Assembly (NCBI GenBank): GCA_019454165.1
Contig: CP075367.1
Location: forward strand, 1,900,805-1,964,804
Direction of reading: 5' to 3'
From: Anaerolineales bacterium
Lineage (GTDB): Bacteria; Chloroflexota; Anaerolineae; Anaerolineales; UBA11579
DNA: 64,000 nt
Shown here: positions 1 through 7,960 of the stretch, one piece after another
How the letters are laid out: the number at the start of each line of letters is the position of its first letter
Numbering within the stretch: the first letter of the stretch is position 1
Made by a program: the position numbers and the translations under genes
Notes under the pieces: model-generated
Told to the model about the DNA's origin: nothing
What the model saw: the letters and a program-made list of their open reading frames with translations, nothing else
Databases searched by the model: none

Positions 1-173
1 GCAAAGAAGTGCTGGACGCCTTCGTGGACGCGATGCTCAAGATCGCCGAGGAAGCCCACACCAACCCAGAGCTGCTGCAGCAGGCGCCGCACACCACCAA
101 GTACGGCCGCATGGACGAGGTCAAGGCAGCCCGGCAGTTGGTGTTGTGTTGTGAGATACCGCGTGAACAGTGA
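1..173 (+). CDS. gcvPB: Glycine dehydrogenase (decarboxylating) subunit 2, C-terminal end (partial)
   Basis: The open frame runs from the window edge (first full codon at base 3) to TGA at 171-173. The residues [13 protein letters not shown] match the conserved tail of the P-protein beta subunit of the glycine cleavage system, which usually ends within a few residues in a short VLRW-like sequence. Here the last residues instead read [11 protein letters not shown], because the reading frame runs into a GTGAACAGTGA-type repeat. The P-protein is a cytoplasmic PLP enzyme that decarboxylates glycine and passes the aminomethyl group to GcvH. Only about 57 residues are visible, so the identification rests on the C-terminal signature alone. 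Confidence 0.8.
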   Translation, partial: KEVLDAFVDAMLKIAEEAHTNPELLQQAPHTTKYGRMDEVKAARQLVLCCEIPREQ

Positions 174-236
174 GTAGTGAACAGTAAGCAGGCAGAGGCT
201 ATGTCTCGAACCCCTGCTCACTATTCACTGATTGAC
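161..236. repeat. GTGAACAGTGA-type simple repeat
   Basis: Degenerate copies of gtgaacagtga and their complement (gctcactattcactg) form a loose inverted repeat. The left part overlaps the last codons and stop of gcvPB. A related array lies at 14890-15010. Confidence 0.6.
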
Positions 237-251
237 TAAGGACTGGCTTTC

Positions 252-761
252 ATGTCCCACCCACTTGTCGAACAACTGCGCTTCACCCGCAAAGAGTTCC
301 AGCGCGGGCTCAAGAACATCTCCGAGGCGGATGCGCAAAAGCGGATCGGCTCGATGAACAGCATCAGCTGGATCATTGCCCATATGGCGTGGCAGGAGCA
401 GTTGTACTGGCTTACCCGCGCCCAGGGCTTGATGCCGGTGCCCGAGGTGCGCGAGCAGGCCAACGGCGCACCAGCCAGCACCCCTACCCTGGCGTATGCC
501 TGGAAAGCCTGGAAGACGATCACGACCGCTTCGGACCCCTGGCTGGATACGCTGACCAGCAAGCAACTCACCAAGTTCCTGACCCAGGAGGATGGCACGC
601 CGTACCGCGAGAGCATTGGCTCCTACCTGCTGCGGATGCGGCACCACTACTGGTATCACCTGGGCGAGAGCCAGGCCATCCGCCAGATGCTAGGCCATAG
701 CGGCCTGGGCACCTTTGTGGGTGACCAGCACGGCAAGGCGCCCTACACTCCCGAAAAATAG
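252..761 (+). CDS. DinB-like (DinB/YfiT superfamily) protein
   Basis: The 169-residue protein looks like a DinB/YfiT-type four-helix bundle. Candidate metal-binding histidines are at the expected places: IIAHMAWQEQLYW near residues 41-53 and RMRHHYWYHLGE near residues 127-138. Members of this superfamily are small metal-binding proteins, some of them thiol-dependent S-transferases and many damage- or stress-induced without a known substrate. It stands alone, with no visible partner. It ends just before a bidirectional terminator shared with the convergent META-domain gene. The ATG at 252 is the only start that keeps the whole first helix. Function beyond the fold is unknown. Confidence 0.75.
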   Translation: MSHPLVEQLRFTRKEFQRGLKNISEADAQKRIGSMNSISWIIAHMAWQEQLYWLTRAQGLMPVPEVREQANGAPASTPTLAYAWKAWKTITTASDPWLDTLTSKQLTKFLTQEDGTPYRESIGSYLLRMRHHYWYHLGESQAIRQMLGHSGLGTFVGDQHGKAPYTPEK

Positions 762-787
762 CTGGCGGTGACCGGCTGACGCTAGAC

Positions 788-825
788 AAAAAAGAGGCGC
801 ACAGTGTGCGCCTCTTTTTATTTTG
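788..825. terminator. Bidirectional intrinsic terminator
   Basis: A GAGGCGCACA/TGTGCGCCTC hairpin is flanked by A-run and T-run. It lies between two convergent genes and can serve both. Confidence 0.9.
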
Positions 826-837
826 CTCAGCCGCAGG

Positions 838-1248
838 CTAGCGAGTGAACACCAAGGTGTGACCGCCGCCCGTCAGGGTCAGCGTGTTGCCCTCGATGCG
901 CCATTCGCCGACCATGCTCAAGGCTTGCAGGAATGCAGCCTCGTTCTGCATGACCAGTTCAGGCTCGCAGTACATCAGGGTGGATACCGCCTGCTCAAAA
1001 CTGACATTGTTGCCGGAGACGGTGTAGCCGGCCCCGTATTGGTTACAACCGCCGCTGCCGCCGGCGCGGCCATCCTCGCCAAACTGCAAGGTGATGTCGT
1101 TACCGCCGGCCGCGCTGCCCACCTCGCGGTTGCCGTCCAGGCTGGTCAGTACCCAGGCCTGGCCGCCCAGTTCGGGCGATTGGGGTGATGCGGCGCAAGC
1201 TGAGAGCAGTACCGCGCCCAGCATGGCCATCATAAGCATCGTTTTCAT
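838..1248 (-). CDS. META-domain (HslJ-like) lipoprotein
   Basis: The 136-residue protein starts with a signal peptide and lipobox LLSAC (Cys near residue 18), so it is probably a membrane-anchored lipoprotein outside the cytoplasm. The rest matches one META/HslJ domain: WVLTSLDG, then the typical GCNQYGAGYTV and FEQAVSTLMYC (usually GCN.Y and STrMaC). META domains occur in heat-shock protein HslJ and in many secreted proteins of unknown role. A strong Shine-Dalgarno, AGGAGGT, lies 5 bases before the ATG at 1248. It is convergent with the DinB gene and shares its terminator. Confidence 0.85.
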   Translation of the reverse strand: MKTMLMMAMLGAVLLSACAASPQSPELGGQAWVLTSLDGNREVGSAAGGNDITLQFGEDGRAGGSGGCNQYGAGYTVSGNNVSFEQAVSTLMYCEPELVMQNEAAFLQALSMVGEWRIEGNTLTLTGGGHTLVFTR

Positions 1249-1488
1249 AAGTTACCTCCTGTCACCCTCTGTAACGCCTGGGGTGAACAAATTGTTCCTT
1301 GACGTTTACCCACACCCCGTTACACTTATCCGCTTTTTACAAACAGGGCCTTGGACCGGTGTGGGAGCTGCCAATCCAGCGATCTCATTCGATGCAATAT
1401 TTCAGCCCCTTGCTCGTCTTCCCATGGAAGATGAGCGAGGGACGATCCAAACCCTGTGCTCTTATCGGTAGCAGTAGAAAGGAAGACC

Positions 1489-3453
1489 GTGCAAGCAACC
1501 CAAACCCGGGAAGGGAAGCGCGCCAAACCGGCGGCTGCCCGTCCCAAACTGCCCAAAGGCGTGTTTCCGCGTGCCGTGCGCTACTTGTTCCGTTACAAGT
1601 GGGAAGCCGCCCTACCCTATCTCTTTCTGCTGATCGCCACGCTGGCCCAACTGGCCGTGCCGCGCCTGATCCGCAACATGATCGATGCGGTCACCCAGGG
1701 CGTGGTTGCCACACAGGTGCTTGAAGGACTGCAGAACATCCCTTCAGCCTTCATGGCCGAGGCCCTGCCGCGCATTCTGGAATTCCTCAACTACGCGCCT
1801 GGCACGACCCAGGAGCAATTGGTCACCCAGCTGACGGCCGACAAGGTGTCTGCGCCCGAAGCGCTCATCCGGGCCGGCATCTTCATTGTTGTCTTCGCCG
1901 TGCTGCGCGGCCTGTTCGCCTTCCTGCAATCCTACTGGGCTGAGCGCAACTCGCAGAGCGTATCGTTCGACATGCGCAATGAGCTGTACGCCAAGATCCA
2001 GCGCCTGTCGTTCTCATATCACGACCAGAACCAGACCGGCCAGCTGATGATCCGCGCCACCGATGACGTGGAAAAAGTGCGCCTGTTCCTGGGTCAGGGC
2101 CTGGTGCAGCTGGTGGGCGCGGTGGTGCTGCTCAGCGCTACGCTGATCATCTTGTTCACCACCAATGTGCAGCTTGCCTTGGTGACGCTGTGGATCCTGC
2201 CGGTGGCCTTGGCGCTGTTCTTCATCTTCGGCAGCATCAGCCAGCCGTTGTTCATGAAGCTGCAGGTGCGCCTGGCAGCCCTCAACACCATCCTGCAGGA
2301 GAATTTGGCCGGCATCAAGGTGGTCAAGGCCTTTACGCGCGAGAAGAGCGAGCAGCGCAAGTTTGGCGAGTCTGTCAATACCTTGATGGACGAGCAGATC
2401 CGTATCGCGCGCATCTTCACCTTCCTGTTCCCGCTGGTCTTCCTGGTTGCCAATCTGGGCCAGGCCACTACGCTCAACGCCGGCGGCCAGCAGATCATTG
2501 CCGGCACGCTCAGCCTGGGTGAATGGCAGGAATTCAGCCTGTACCTTATCTATCTTTTCATCCCGCTGGCCCAGTTCGGCTTCATCATCAGCCAGTTCGG
2601 CCAGGCCATGGCTTCGGCCGGGCGCATTTTCGAGATCCTCGACGCCAAGTCAGACGTGACCGACAAGCCCGGCGCGCTTGCGCTGCCGCCGGTCAAAGGC
2701 GAGGTGCACTTCGAAGATGTGACCTTCCGTTACTTCGGCGGCGGCGAGCCGGTGCTCGATGGCGTCAGCTTCACCGCCCTGCCCGGCCAGACCGTGGCCC
2801 TGCTCGGCGCTACCGGCTCCGGCAAGACCACCATCATCAACCTGATCCCGCGCTTCTATGACCCCTCCGAGGGCCGCGTCACCGTGGACGGGTACGACCT
2901 GCGGGATGTGACCCTCGAATCGCTGCGGGCTCAGATCGGCATCGTGCTGCAGGAGACCACCCTGTTCAGCGGCAACATTCGCGACAACATCGCCTTCGGC
3001 AAGCCCGAGGCCACCCAGGCCGAGGTGGAGGCTGCCGCCAATGCGGCCGCGGCGCACGAGTTCATCATGTCGTTCCCGCAGGGGTACGAAACCTCGGTGG
3101 GCGAGCGCGGCACCACGCTGAGCGGCGGGCAGAAGCAGCGCATCGCCATCGCGCGTGCCCTGCTACTGAACCCGCGCATCCTCATCCTGGACGATTCGAC
3201 CTCCAGCGTGGACCTGCAGACCGAGAGCCACATCCAGGCCGCGCTCGATCAGTTGATGCAAGGCCGCACCTCGTTCGTGATCGCCCAGCGCATCAGCACC
3301 GTCATCAATGCTGACCAGATCCTGGTGATGGACAAAGGCAAGATCGTCGCCAGCGGCAAGCACGCCCAACTGCTGGAAGACAACGAGATCTACGCTGAAA
3401 TTTACAACTCGCAGCTGGTTGGCGATAGCGACGCCCCGAAGGATGCAGCCTAG
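1489..3453 (+). CDS. ABC exporter half-transporter, degenerate subunit (TM287/BmrC-like)
   Basis: A 654-residue half-transporter: six-helix transmembrane domain (about residues 45-370) followed by an ATPase domain (about 410-640). Walker A is GATGSGKTT and the signature is canonical LSGGQ. The residue after Walker B is Asp (ILILDDST) where catalytic Glu is expected, and the H-loop His is Gln (FVIAQR). These are the hallmarks of the degenerate half of heterodimeric multidrug exporters. The loop between the first two helices is about 60 residues longer than usual. GTG at 1489 is preferred to GTG at 1456 because AAAGGAAG lies just upstream. The partner gene starts 19 bases after the stop. Substrate unknown. 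Confidence 0.88.
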   Translation: MQATQTREGKRAKPAAARPKLPKGVFPRAVRYLFRYKWEAALPYLFLLIATLAQLAVPRLIRNMIDAVTQGVVATQVLEGLQNIPSAFMAEALPRILEFLNYAPGTTQEQLVTQLTADKVSAPEALIRAGIFIVVFAVLRGLFAFLQSYWAERNSQSVSFDMRNELYAKIQRLSFSYHDQNQTGQLMIRATDDVEKVRLFLGQGLVQLVGAVVLLSATLIILFTTNVQLALVTLWILPVALALFFIFGSISQPLFMKLQVRLAALNTILQENLAGIKVVKAFTREKSEQRKFGESVNTLMDEQIRIARIFTFLFPLVFLVANLGQATTLNAGGQQIIAGTLSLGEWQEFSLYLIYLFIPLAQFGFIISQFGQAMASAGRIFEILDAKSDVTDKPGALALPPVKGEVHFEDVTFRYFGGGEPVLDGVSFTALPGQTVALLGATGSGKTTIINLIPRFYDPSEGRVTVDGYDLRDVTLESLRAQIGIVLQETTLFSGNIRDNIAFGKPEATQAEVEAAANAAAAHEFIMSFPQGYETSVGERGTTLSGGQKQRIAIARALLLNPRILILDDSTSSVDLQTESHIQAALDQLMQGRTSFVIAQRISTVINADQILVMDKGKIVASGKHAQLLEDNEIYAEIYNSQLVGDSDAPKDAA

Positions 3454-3472
3454 GCTGCAGGAGAACCAACAT

Positions 3473-5488
3473 ATGTTCAATACCCGCGCATTGCTTGACC
3501 AGGAAGCCCTTAAGCCCAAGAAGACCAGCGAGACGCTGGGCCGCCTGGCTGCCTACTTCAAGCCGTTTTGGTACGCCCTGCTGCTGGCAGGCACCTTTGT
3601 CATCATCGCCACCTGGGCCCAGGTGACCACGCCGGAGCTGACCGGCCAGATCGTAGACTGTTACCTGACCCCGGCCGCGGCCGCCAGCTTCGGCGGCGGG
3701 GCCGGCGGCCAGTCGCCCATTGTAGGGGCGGCCGGCGAGGCCGCCCAGAGCAATTGCTGGCTGGCCAGCGACGCCGAGCCAGCCAACACCACCCAGCGCA
3801 TCATCAAGGGCGCTTTCACGCTGGCTAATTTCCAAGCCCCGGCCGACCCGGCCAACCTGACCAACGCCGAGCGCATAACCGGCCTGGGCCAGTTGATCGC
3901 CATTCTTATTGTGTTGTTCGTGATCGGCTCCTTCCTCACCGGCCTCACCTTCTTCTCCATGAGTTGGGCCGGCCAGCACGTGCTGCGGGACGTGCGCGCC
4001 CAGTTGTTCTCGCACATGCACAGCCTGCCGATCGGCTACTACGCCGAGAACGAGGTGGGCGACCTGATGAGCCGCATCACCAACGATAGCGACACCATCC
4101 AGCAGGCGATGAGCTTTGCCCTGGTGAACGTGGTCAGCGGTGTGCTGCTGCTGGTGTGGATCGCCTACAACATGCTGACCAAGAACGTGCAGTTCGCCCT
4201 GCTCAGCATGGCGATCGCCCCACTGATGGCCATCGCCACGATCTGGTTCTCGGAACAGGCCCGCAAAGCCTTCCGCAAGACCCGCGTGGAGATGGGCTCG
4301 GTCAACGCCAATTTGCAGGAGAGCATCTCGGCGGTGCGCGAGTCGCAAGCCTTCAACCGCGCCGAGGAGAACATCGAACACTTTCGCGCCACGAATGCTG
4401 CCAACCGCGACGCTAACGTGCGCGCCGTGGCCTTCACCTCGGCGCTGGCCCCGGTGCTCGAGGCGCTGAGCTACCTGGCGCTGGCCATCGTCACCGTGGC
4501 GGGCGGCCTGGCGCTGCTCAACGGCTCCACGCTGGGCGGTGCGGTCGTCTCCATCGGTTTGGTGATCACCTTCCTGGGCTATGTGCAGCGCTTCAACCAG
4601 CCCATCCAGCAGATCGCCGTGCTGTGGGGCAACATCCAGAGCGCGGTGGCCGGCGCCGAGCGCATCTTTGGCCTGTTGGATGTGGTGCCCAGCATCCAAG
4701 ACAAGCCCAACGCCCAGGTGATGGGCGCCATCGAAGGCAAGGTGGAGCTGGACAACGTCAGCGCTGAGTACAAACCCGGCGAACCAGTGCTGCGCAACGT
4801 CAACTTCTACGCCAACCCGGGCCAGACCGTGGCCATCGTCGGGCCGACGGGCGCAGGCAAGACCACCATCATCAATCTGATCCCGCGTTTCTATGATGTG
4901 ACCGGCGGCTGGGTCAAGATCGATGGCACGGATGTGCGCGACGTCACGCAGGAGTCGCTGCGCCAGCAGATCGGCATCGTGCTGCAGGACACCTTCCTGT
5001 TCAGCACCACGGTGATGGAGAACATCCGCTTTGGCCGCCCGCAGGCCACGGACGAAGAAGTGATCGCGGCCGCCAAGCTGGCGCATGCGGACGGCTTCAT
5101 CGAGCGCCTGCCGGAGAAGTACAACACCGTGCTCGGCGAGCGCGGCTCCGGCCTGAGCCAGGGCCAGCGCCAGCTGCTGGCGATCGCCCGCGCCGCCCTG
5201 GCTGACCCGCGCATCCTCATCCTGGACGAAGCGACCAGCAGCGTGGACACGCGCACCGAGCGCCTGATCCAGAGCGCGCTGGAGAAGCTGCTGGCCGGGC
5301 GCACCAGCTTCGTGATCGCCCACCGCCTCAGCACCATTCGCAACGCGGATGTGATTCTGGTGCTGAAGGCCGGCGAGATCATCGAGCGCGGCAAACACGC
5401 CGAACTGCTGGAGAAGCAAGGCTTCTACTACGATCTGTATATGAGCCAGTTCAAGAAACAGGAAGAGATCAGTCAGTCCGCTGGTTGA
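3473..5488 (+). CDS. ABC exporter half-transporter, catalytic subunit (TM288/BmrD-like)
   Basis: The 671-residue partner of the upstream gene. The ATPase domain has Walker A GPTGAGKTT, complete Walker B ILILDEAT and H-loop FVIAHR, but its signature is LSQGQ instead of LSGGQ. The defects of the two subunits therefore combine in one composite ATP site (degenerate Walker B/H-loop of subunit 1 facing the LSQGQ of subunit 2), leaving one competent site. Between transmembrane helices 1 and 2 is a Gly/Ala/Asn-rich external segment of about 90 residues (roughly 45-140), far longer than in known relatives. The ATG at 3473 has GGAGA upstream; a TTG at 3419 would overlap the preceding gene and is less likely. 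Confidence 0.88.
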   Translation: MFNTRALLDQEALKPKKTSETLGRLAAYFKPFWYALLLAGTFVIIATWAQVTTPELTGQIVDCYLTPAAAASFGGGAGGQSPIVGAAGEAAQSNCWLASDAEPANTTQRIIKGAFTLANFQAPADPANLTNAERITGLGQLIAILIVLFVIGSFLTGLTFFSMSWAGQHVLRDVRAQLFSHMHSLPIGYYAENEVGDLMSRITNDSDTIQQAMSFALVNVVSGVLLLVWIAYNMLTKNVQFALLSMAIAPLMAIATIWFSEQARKAFRKTRVEMGSVNANLQESISAVRESQAFNRAEENIEHFRATNAANRDANVRAVAFTSALAPVLEALSYLALAIVTVAGGLALLNGSTLGGAVVSIGLVITFLGYVQRFNQPIQQIAVLWGNIQSAVAGAERIFGLLDVVPSIQDKPNAQVMGAIEGKVELDNVSAEYKPGEPVLRNVNFYANPGQTVAIVGPTGAGKTTIINLIPRFYDVTGGWVKIDGTDVRDVTQESLRQQIGIVLQDTFLFSTTVMENIRFGRPQATDEEVIAAAKLAHADGFIERLPEKYNTVLGERGSGLSQGQRQLLAIARAALADPRILILDEATSSVDTRTERLIQSALEKLLAGRTSFVIAHRLSTIRNADVILVLKAGEIIERGKHAELLEKQGFYYDLYMSQFKKQEEISQSAG

Positions 5489-5493
5489 TTAGT

Positions 5494-5536
5494 AGTCATT
5501 CCGAACGAGCAGCTACGCTGCTCGCTCGGAATGACT
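5494..5536. terminator. Palindromic TCATTCCGA repeat acting as terminator
   Basis: A near-perfect inverted repeat of about 20 bp arms (AGTCATTCCGA...TCGGAATGACT) with a TAC loop separates the exporter operon from the convergent PBP-like gene. It is the cleanest copy of a repeat family found elsewhere in the window. Confidence 0.7.
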
Positions 5537-5541
5537 TGCTT

Positions 5542-7869
5542 TTACTCTATCGTCACCACTGTGTAGTCACGGCTTACATTCCCATCCGCGTCCCAGACTT
5601 GCAGCTGGATCACCCACAGACCGCTCAGGCCACGGGTGTCCCAGCGCGCCTGCGGCTGGGCGGCGCTGCCCGCCGCCAGCTGCAGCCAGCGCCGCGGGAA
5701 GAGCCCCTGCCCCACTTGCAGATCCCAGCCGGCCGCATCCGCAGCGGCCCTGCCGCGCACCAGCACCGTTCCGCTAGCCGGGCTGAAGCGCGCCGGCTGC
5801 TGGATGGTTGCCGCACCTTGCGTGGCATAGGCCGGCACGCTGTCAAAGTCCTCCGGCGGCATCGGCAGGCCAGCCGCCAGGGCGGCGGCCTGTAGAGCCG
5901 CCGGCACGCGCACGAATATTTGCTCATGCACGAACTCGGCGGGCGTGAACACGGTTGCCAGGCGGCCATTCAGCGAATTCACCGCCAGACGTTCATACAA
6001 GCTGTCCGCGAAGCGCGGCTCGCCCCCGCTGACGAAGTATTCGCGCCGGGTCTGCGGGCAATCCTCGTCGGGCAGCTGCCCGGAGGGCACGCACACCATG
6101 ACCGAGCTCAGGCCGCCGGGCGCCTGCCAATCGCGGCTGGGCGTATTGGTATGCGCGGCGGCGAACAGTGCGGCCCAATCGGCCGCACCCAGGCTCAGCA
6201 CCACGCGCTGCGGTGAATAGCCCAGCTGCCATGCCCCGGCGCCCTCAGGCGCCAGAGCGGCCGGGCGGCCGAGCGCCAGCATGCGTTGGCGTGAAGACGC
6301 CGGGCGCACGCTCACATCGCTCAGGGTGTTGCTCACCAGGAAGGCCAGCTCGGCGCTGGCCAGGGCTTCGTATTGCGGCTGGCTCCAATCGAGCACCACG
6401 CGGCCGATCTCATCTGTGACGAAGAGCAGGCTGGCCGGCTGTAGCTGGTCGCCCAGCCACTGGCCACTTAGGTGGCCGCTGCTCAGGCTGGCGTAGGCGG
6501 CGGCCAGCTCCAGCGGGCTGGCGGCCGCCGCCCCCAGGATCTGCTCGGTGGCCTGCGCGGCGCTGAGCTGGCTGTGGAAGGCATCCAAGCCGGCCGCGGC
6601 CAAAACGCCGCCAGTGTGATGCGCGCCAACTTGCTGCAGCGCGGCCTCGGCGGGCTGCGCCAGGCCATTGGCCAGGGCGGCCCGGTGGCTCAGCGGGCCG
6701 CGCAAGTCCGGCGCGGCGGCAGTGTCAAAGTTCCATGTCAATGACGCGGGGGCATTGCCCGCCGCGAACGAATCCAAATAGACGAAGGGCAACAGCGCAT
6801 TGCCGGCCGCGTGCGGCGTGTGCGCGTCACCGGCCAGCGCCAGCACGCGGCCATTGAGCGCATCCAGGGCCAGGGCGGTCGTGCCTTGCCCGCTAAAGGC
6901 GGCCTGCATATTTGCATCCTGGGTGGTGATGAGGGTCAGGCCGCCGCGGGCGATGCGCCCGGCGCCCAGCGCCTGGCTGGCCTGCTGCAACGCCAGCTGC
7001 GCGAACGCGTCCAGCTCCAACGGCACTGCGCTGGGCGCGAGGCTCGGCGGCTCAGCCAGGGCGGTTGCCAATTTGGCATCGTCGAGCATGCCCTGGCTGT
7101 GCATACTCACCAGCACCAGCTGGGCCAGCGGCTGGATGGCGGCTGGCGTGCGCAATCCGTCGAGCTGGGGCGCGTTGGCCATCGCGGCCAGCGCCGCCGC
7201 CTGCGCCAGGCTTAGCTGGCTGGCGGACACGCCAAAATAGAATTGCGCCGCGCTCTCCGCCCCAAAGGTCCAATTGCCGAACTGGGCGCTGTTGACCGCC
7301 CAGGCCAGGACCTGCTGGCGGCCATAGCGGGCAGTCGCCTCGCTGGCCAGCACGCGCGCCCGCAGCGCCTTGCGCCAACCCTCCGGCTCGTCGGCCAGCA
7401 GCAGCTCAGCCGCCAGCCGCTCCGCCAGCGTATGCGCGGCTGGCTGGCTATGCAGCCAATCTGCGCCGCCGTGCTGCCAGAAGGCCGGGTCGCTGCTGGC
7501 CACCAGCGCCTGTTCCAGCCAGGCGGCCTCGCCGCTGGCGATGAAGGCCCGCGGCGCGGCGGGCGCGGCAAGCTCCGCCAGGGTCTGTTCGCCGGTGCGG
7601 TCTTGCAGGCGGCTGGGCTGCAGCAGCAGGCCGCGCTGCGGGTGCAGCAGCACCGGCAACATGCCCACATCCGGCAACTCGTGGGTCACATAGCGATAAA
7701 CCGGCAAGGCGGCCGTGGCCAACAGTGCTGCGGCCAGGCTGACGGCCGCCAGCAGCCAGCCGGCGGCGCGCAAGGCGAGCGCGCTGGGGCTGCGCTCCGC
7801 TGCCCGCCGCCGGGCGCGGCGGCGCTTCACCAATTGGGCCACTTGCAATATCAATGGGGGCTGTGACAC
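5542..7869 (-). CDS. PBP1C-like pseudoenzyme (bifunctional penicillin-binding protein fold, active sites lost)
   Basis: A 775-residue protein with a basic N-terminus, one transmembrane helix (about 34-58), a GT51 glycosyltransferase-like region (about 110-235), a transpeptidase-like region and a C-terminal beta-sandwich. The GT51 motif reads ASSDPAFWQHGGAD: the catalytic Glu of the AxED motif is Ser126. The second Glu (KxxE) is also missing. In the transpeptidase region the SxxK motif is GNALLP and the KTG motif is absent (APEGAGAWQ), though the flanking YFGVSASQLSLAQAAALAAM and LPFVY are well preserved. It probably has a structural or regulatory wall role. The start is taken as GTG 7869, since longer frames run into the divergent gene; ATG 7947 is an alternative. 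Confidence 0.8.
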   Translation of the reverse strand: MSQPPLILQVAQLVKRRRARRRAAERSPSALALRAAGWLLAAVSLAAALLATAALPVYRYVTHELPDVGMLPVLLHPQRGLLLQPSRLQDRTGEQTLAELAAPAAPRAFIASGEAAWLEQALVASSDPAFWQHGGADWLHSQPAAHTLAERLAAELLLADEPEGWRKALRARVLASEATARYGRQQVLAWAVNSAQFGNWTFGAESAAQFYFGVSASQLSLAQAAALAAMANAPQLDGLRTPAAIQPLAQLVLVSMHSQGMLDDAKLATALAEPPSLAPSAVPLELDAFAQLALQQASQALGAGRIARGGLTLITTQDANMQAAFSGQGTTALALDALNGRVLALAGDAHTPHAAGNALLPFVYLDSFAAGNAPASLTWNFDTAAAPDLRGPLSHRAALANGLAQPAEAALQQVGAHHTGGVLAAAGLDAFHSQLSAAQATEQILGAAAASPLELAAAYASLSSGHLSGQWLGDQLQPASLLFVTDEIGRVVLDWSQPQYEALASAELAFLVSNTLSDVSVRPASSRQRMLALGRPAALAPEGAGAWQLGYSPQRVVLSLGAADWAALFAAAHTNTPSRDWQAPGGLSSVMVCVPSGQLPDEDCPQTRREYFVSGGEPRFADSLYERLAVNSLNGRLATVFTPAEFVHEQIFVRVPAALQAAALAAGLPMPPEDFDSVPAYATQGAATIQQPARFSPASGTVLVRGRAAADAAGWDLQVGQGLFPRRWLQLAAGSAAQPQARWDTRGLSGLWVIQLQVWDADGNVSRDYTVVTIE

Positions 7870-7960
7870 GCGGCCGATTCTCGCATATTTGGCGGGCCAA
7901 CGCGGCGATTCGAGGCACAAATCGCAAGGGGTGTAAAATAACCTCATAGAAGGAGAGTGC

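Noticed and set aside
3305..5419. 704-codon open frame on the minus strand
   Set aside because: It mirrors the ABC exporter genes in GC-rich DNA. The translation is His/Gly/Ala/Asp-rich without domains, and the plus strand has full ABC motifs.
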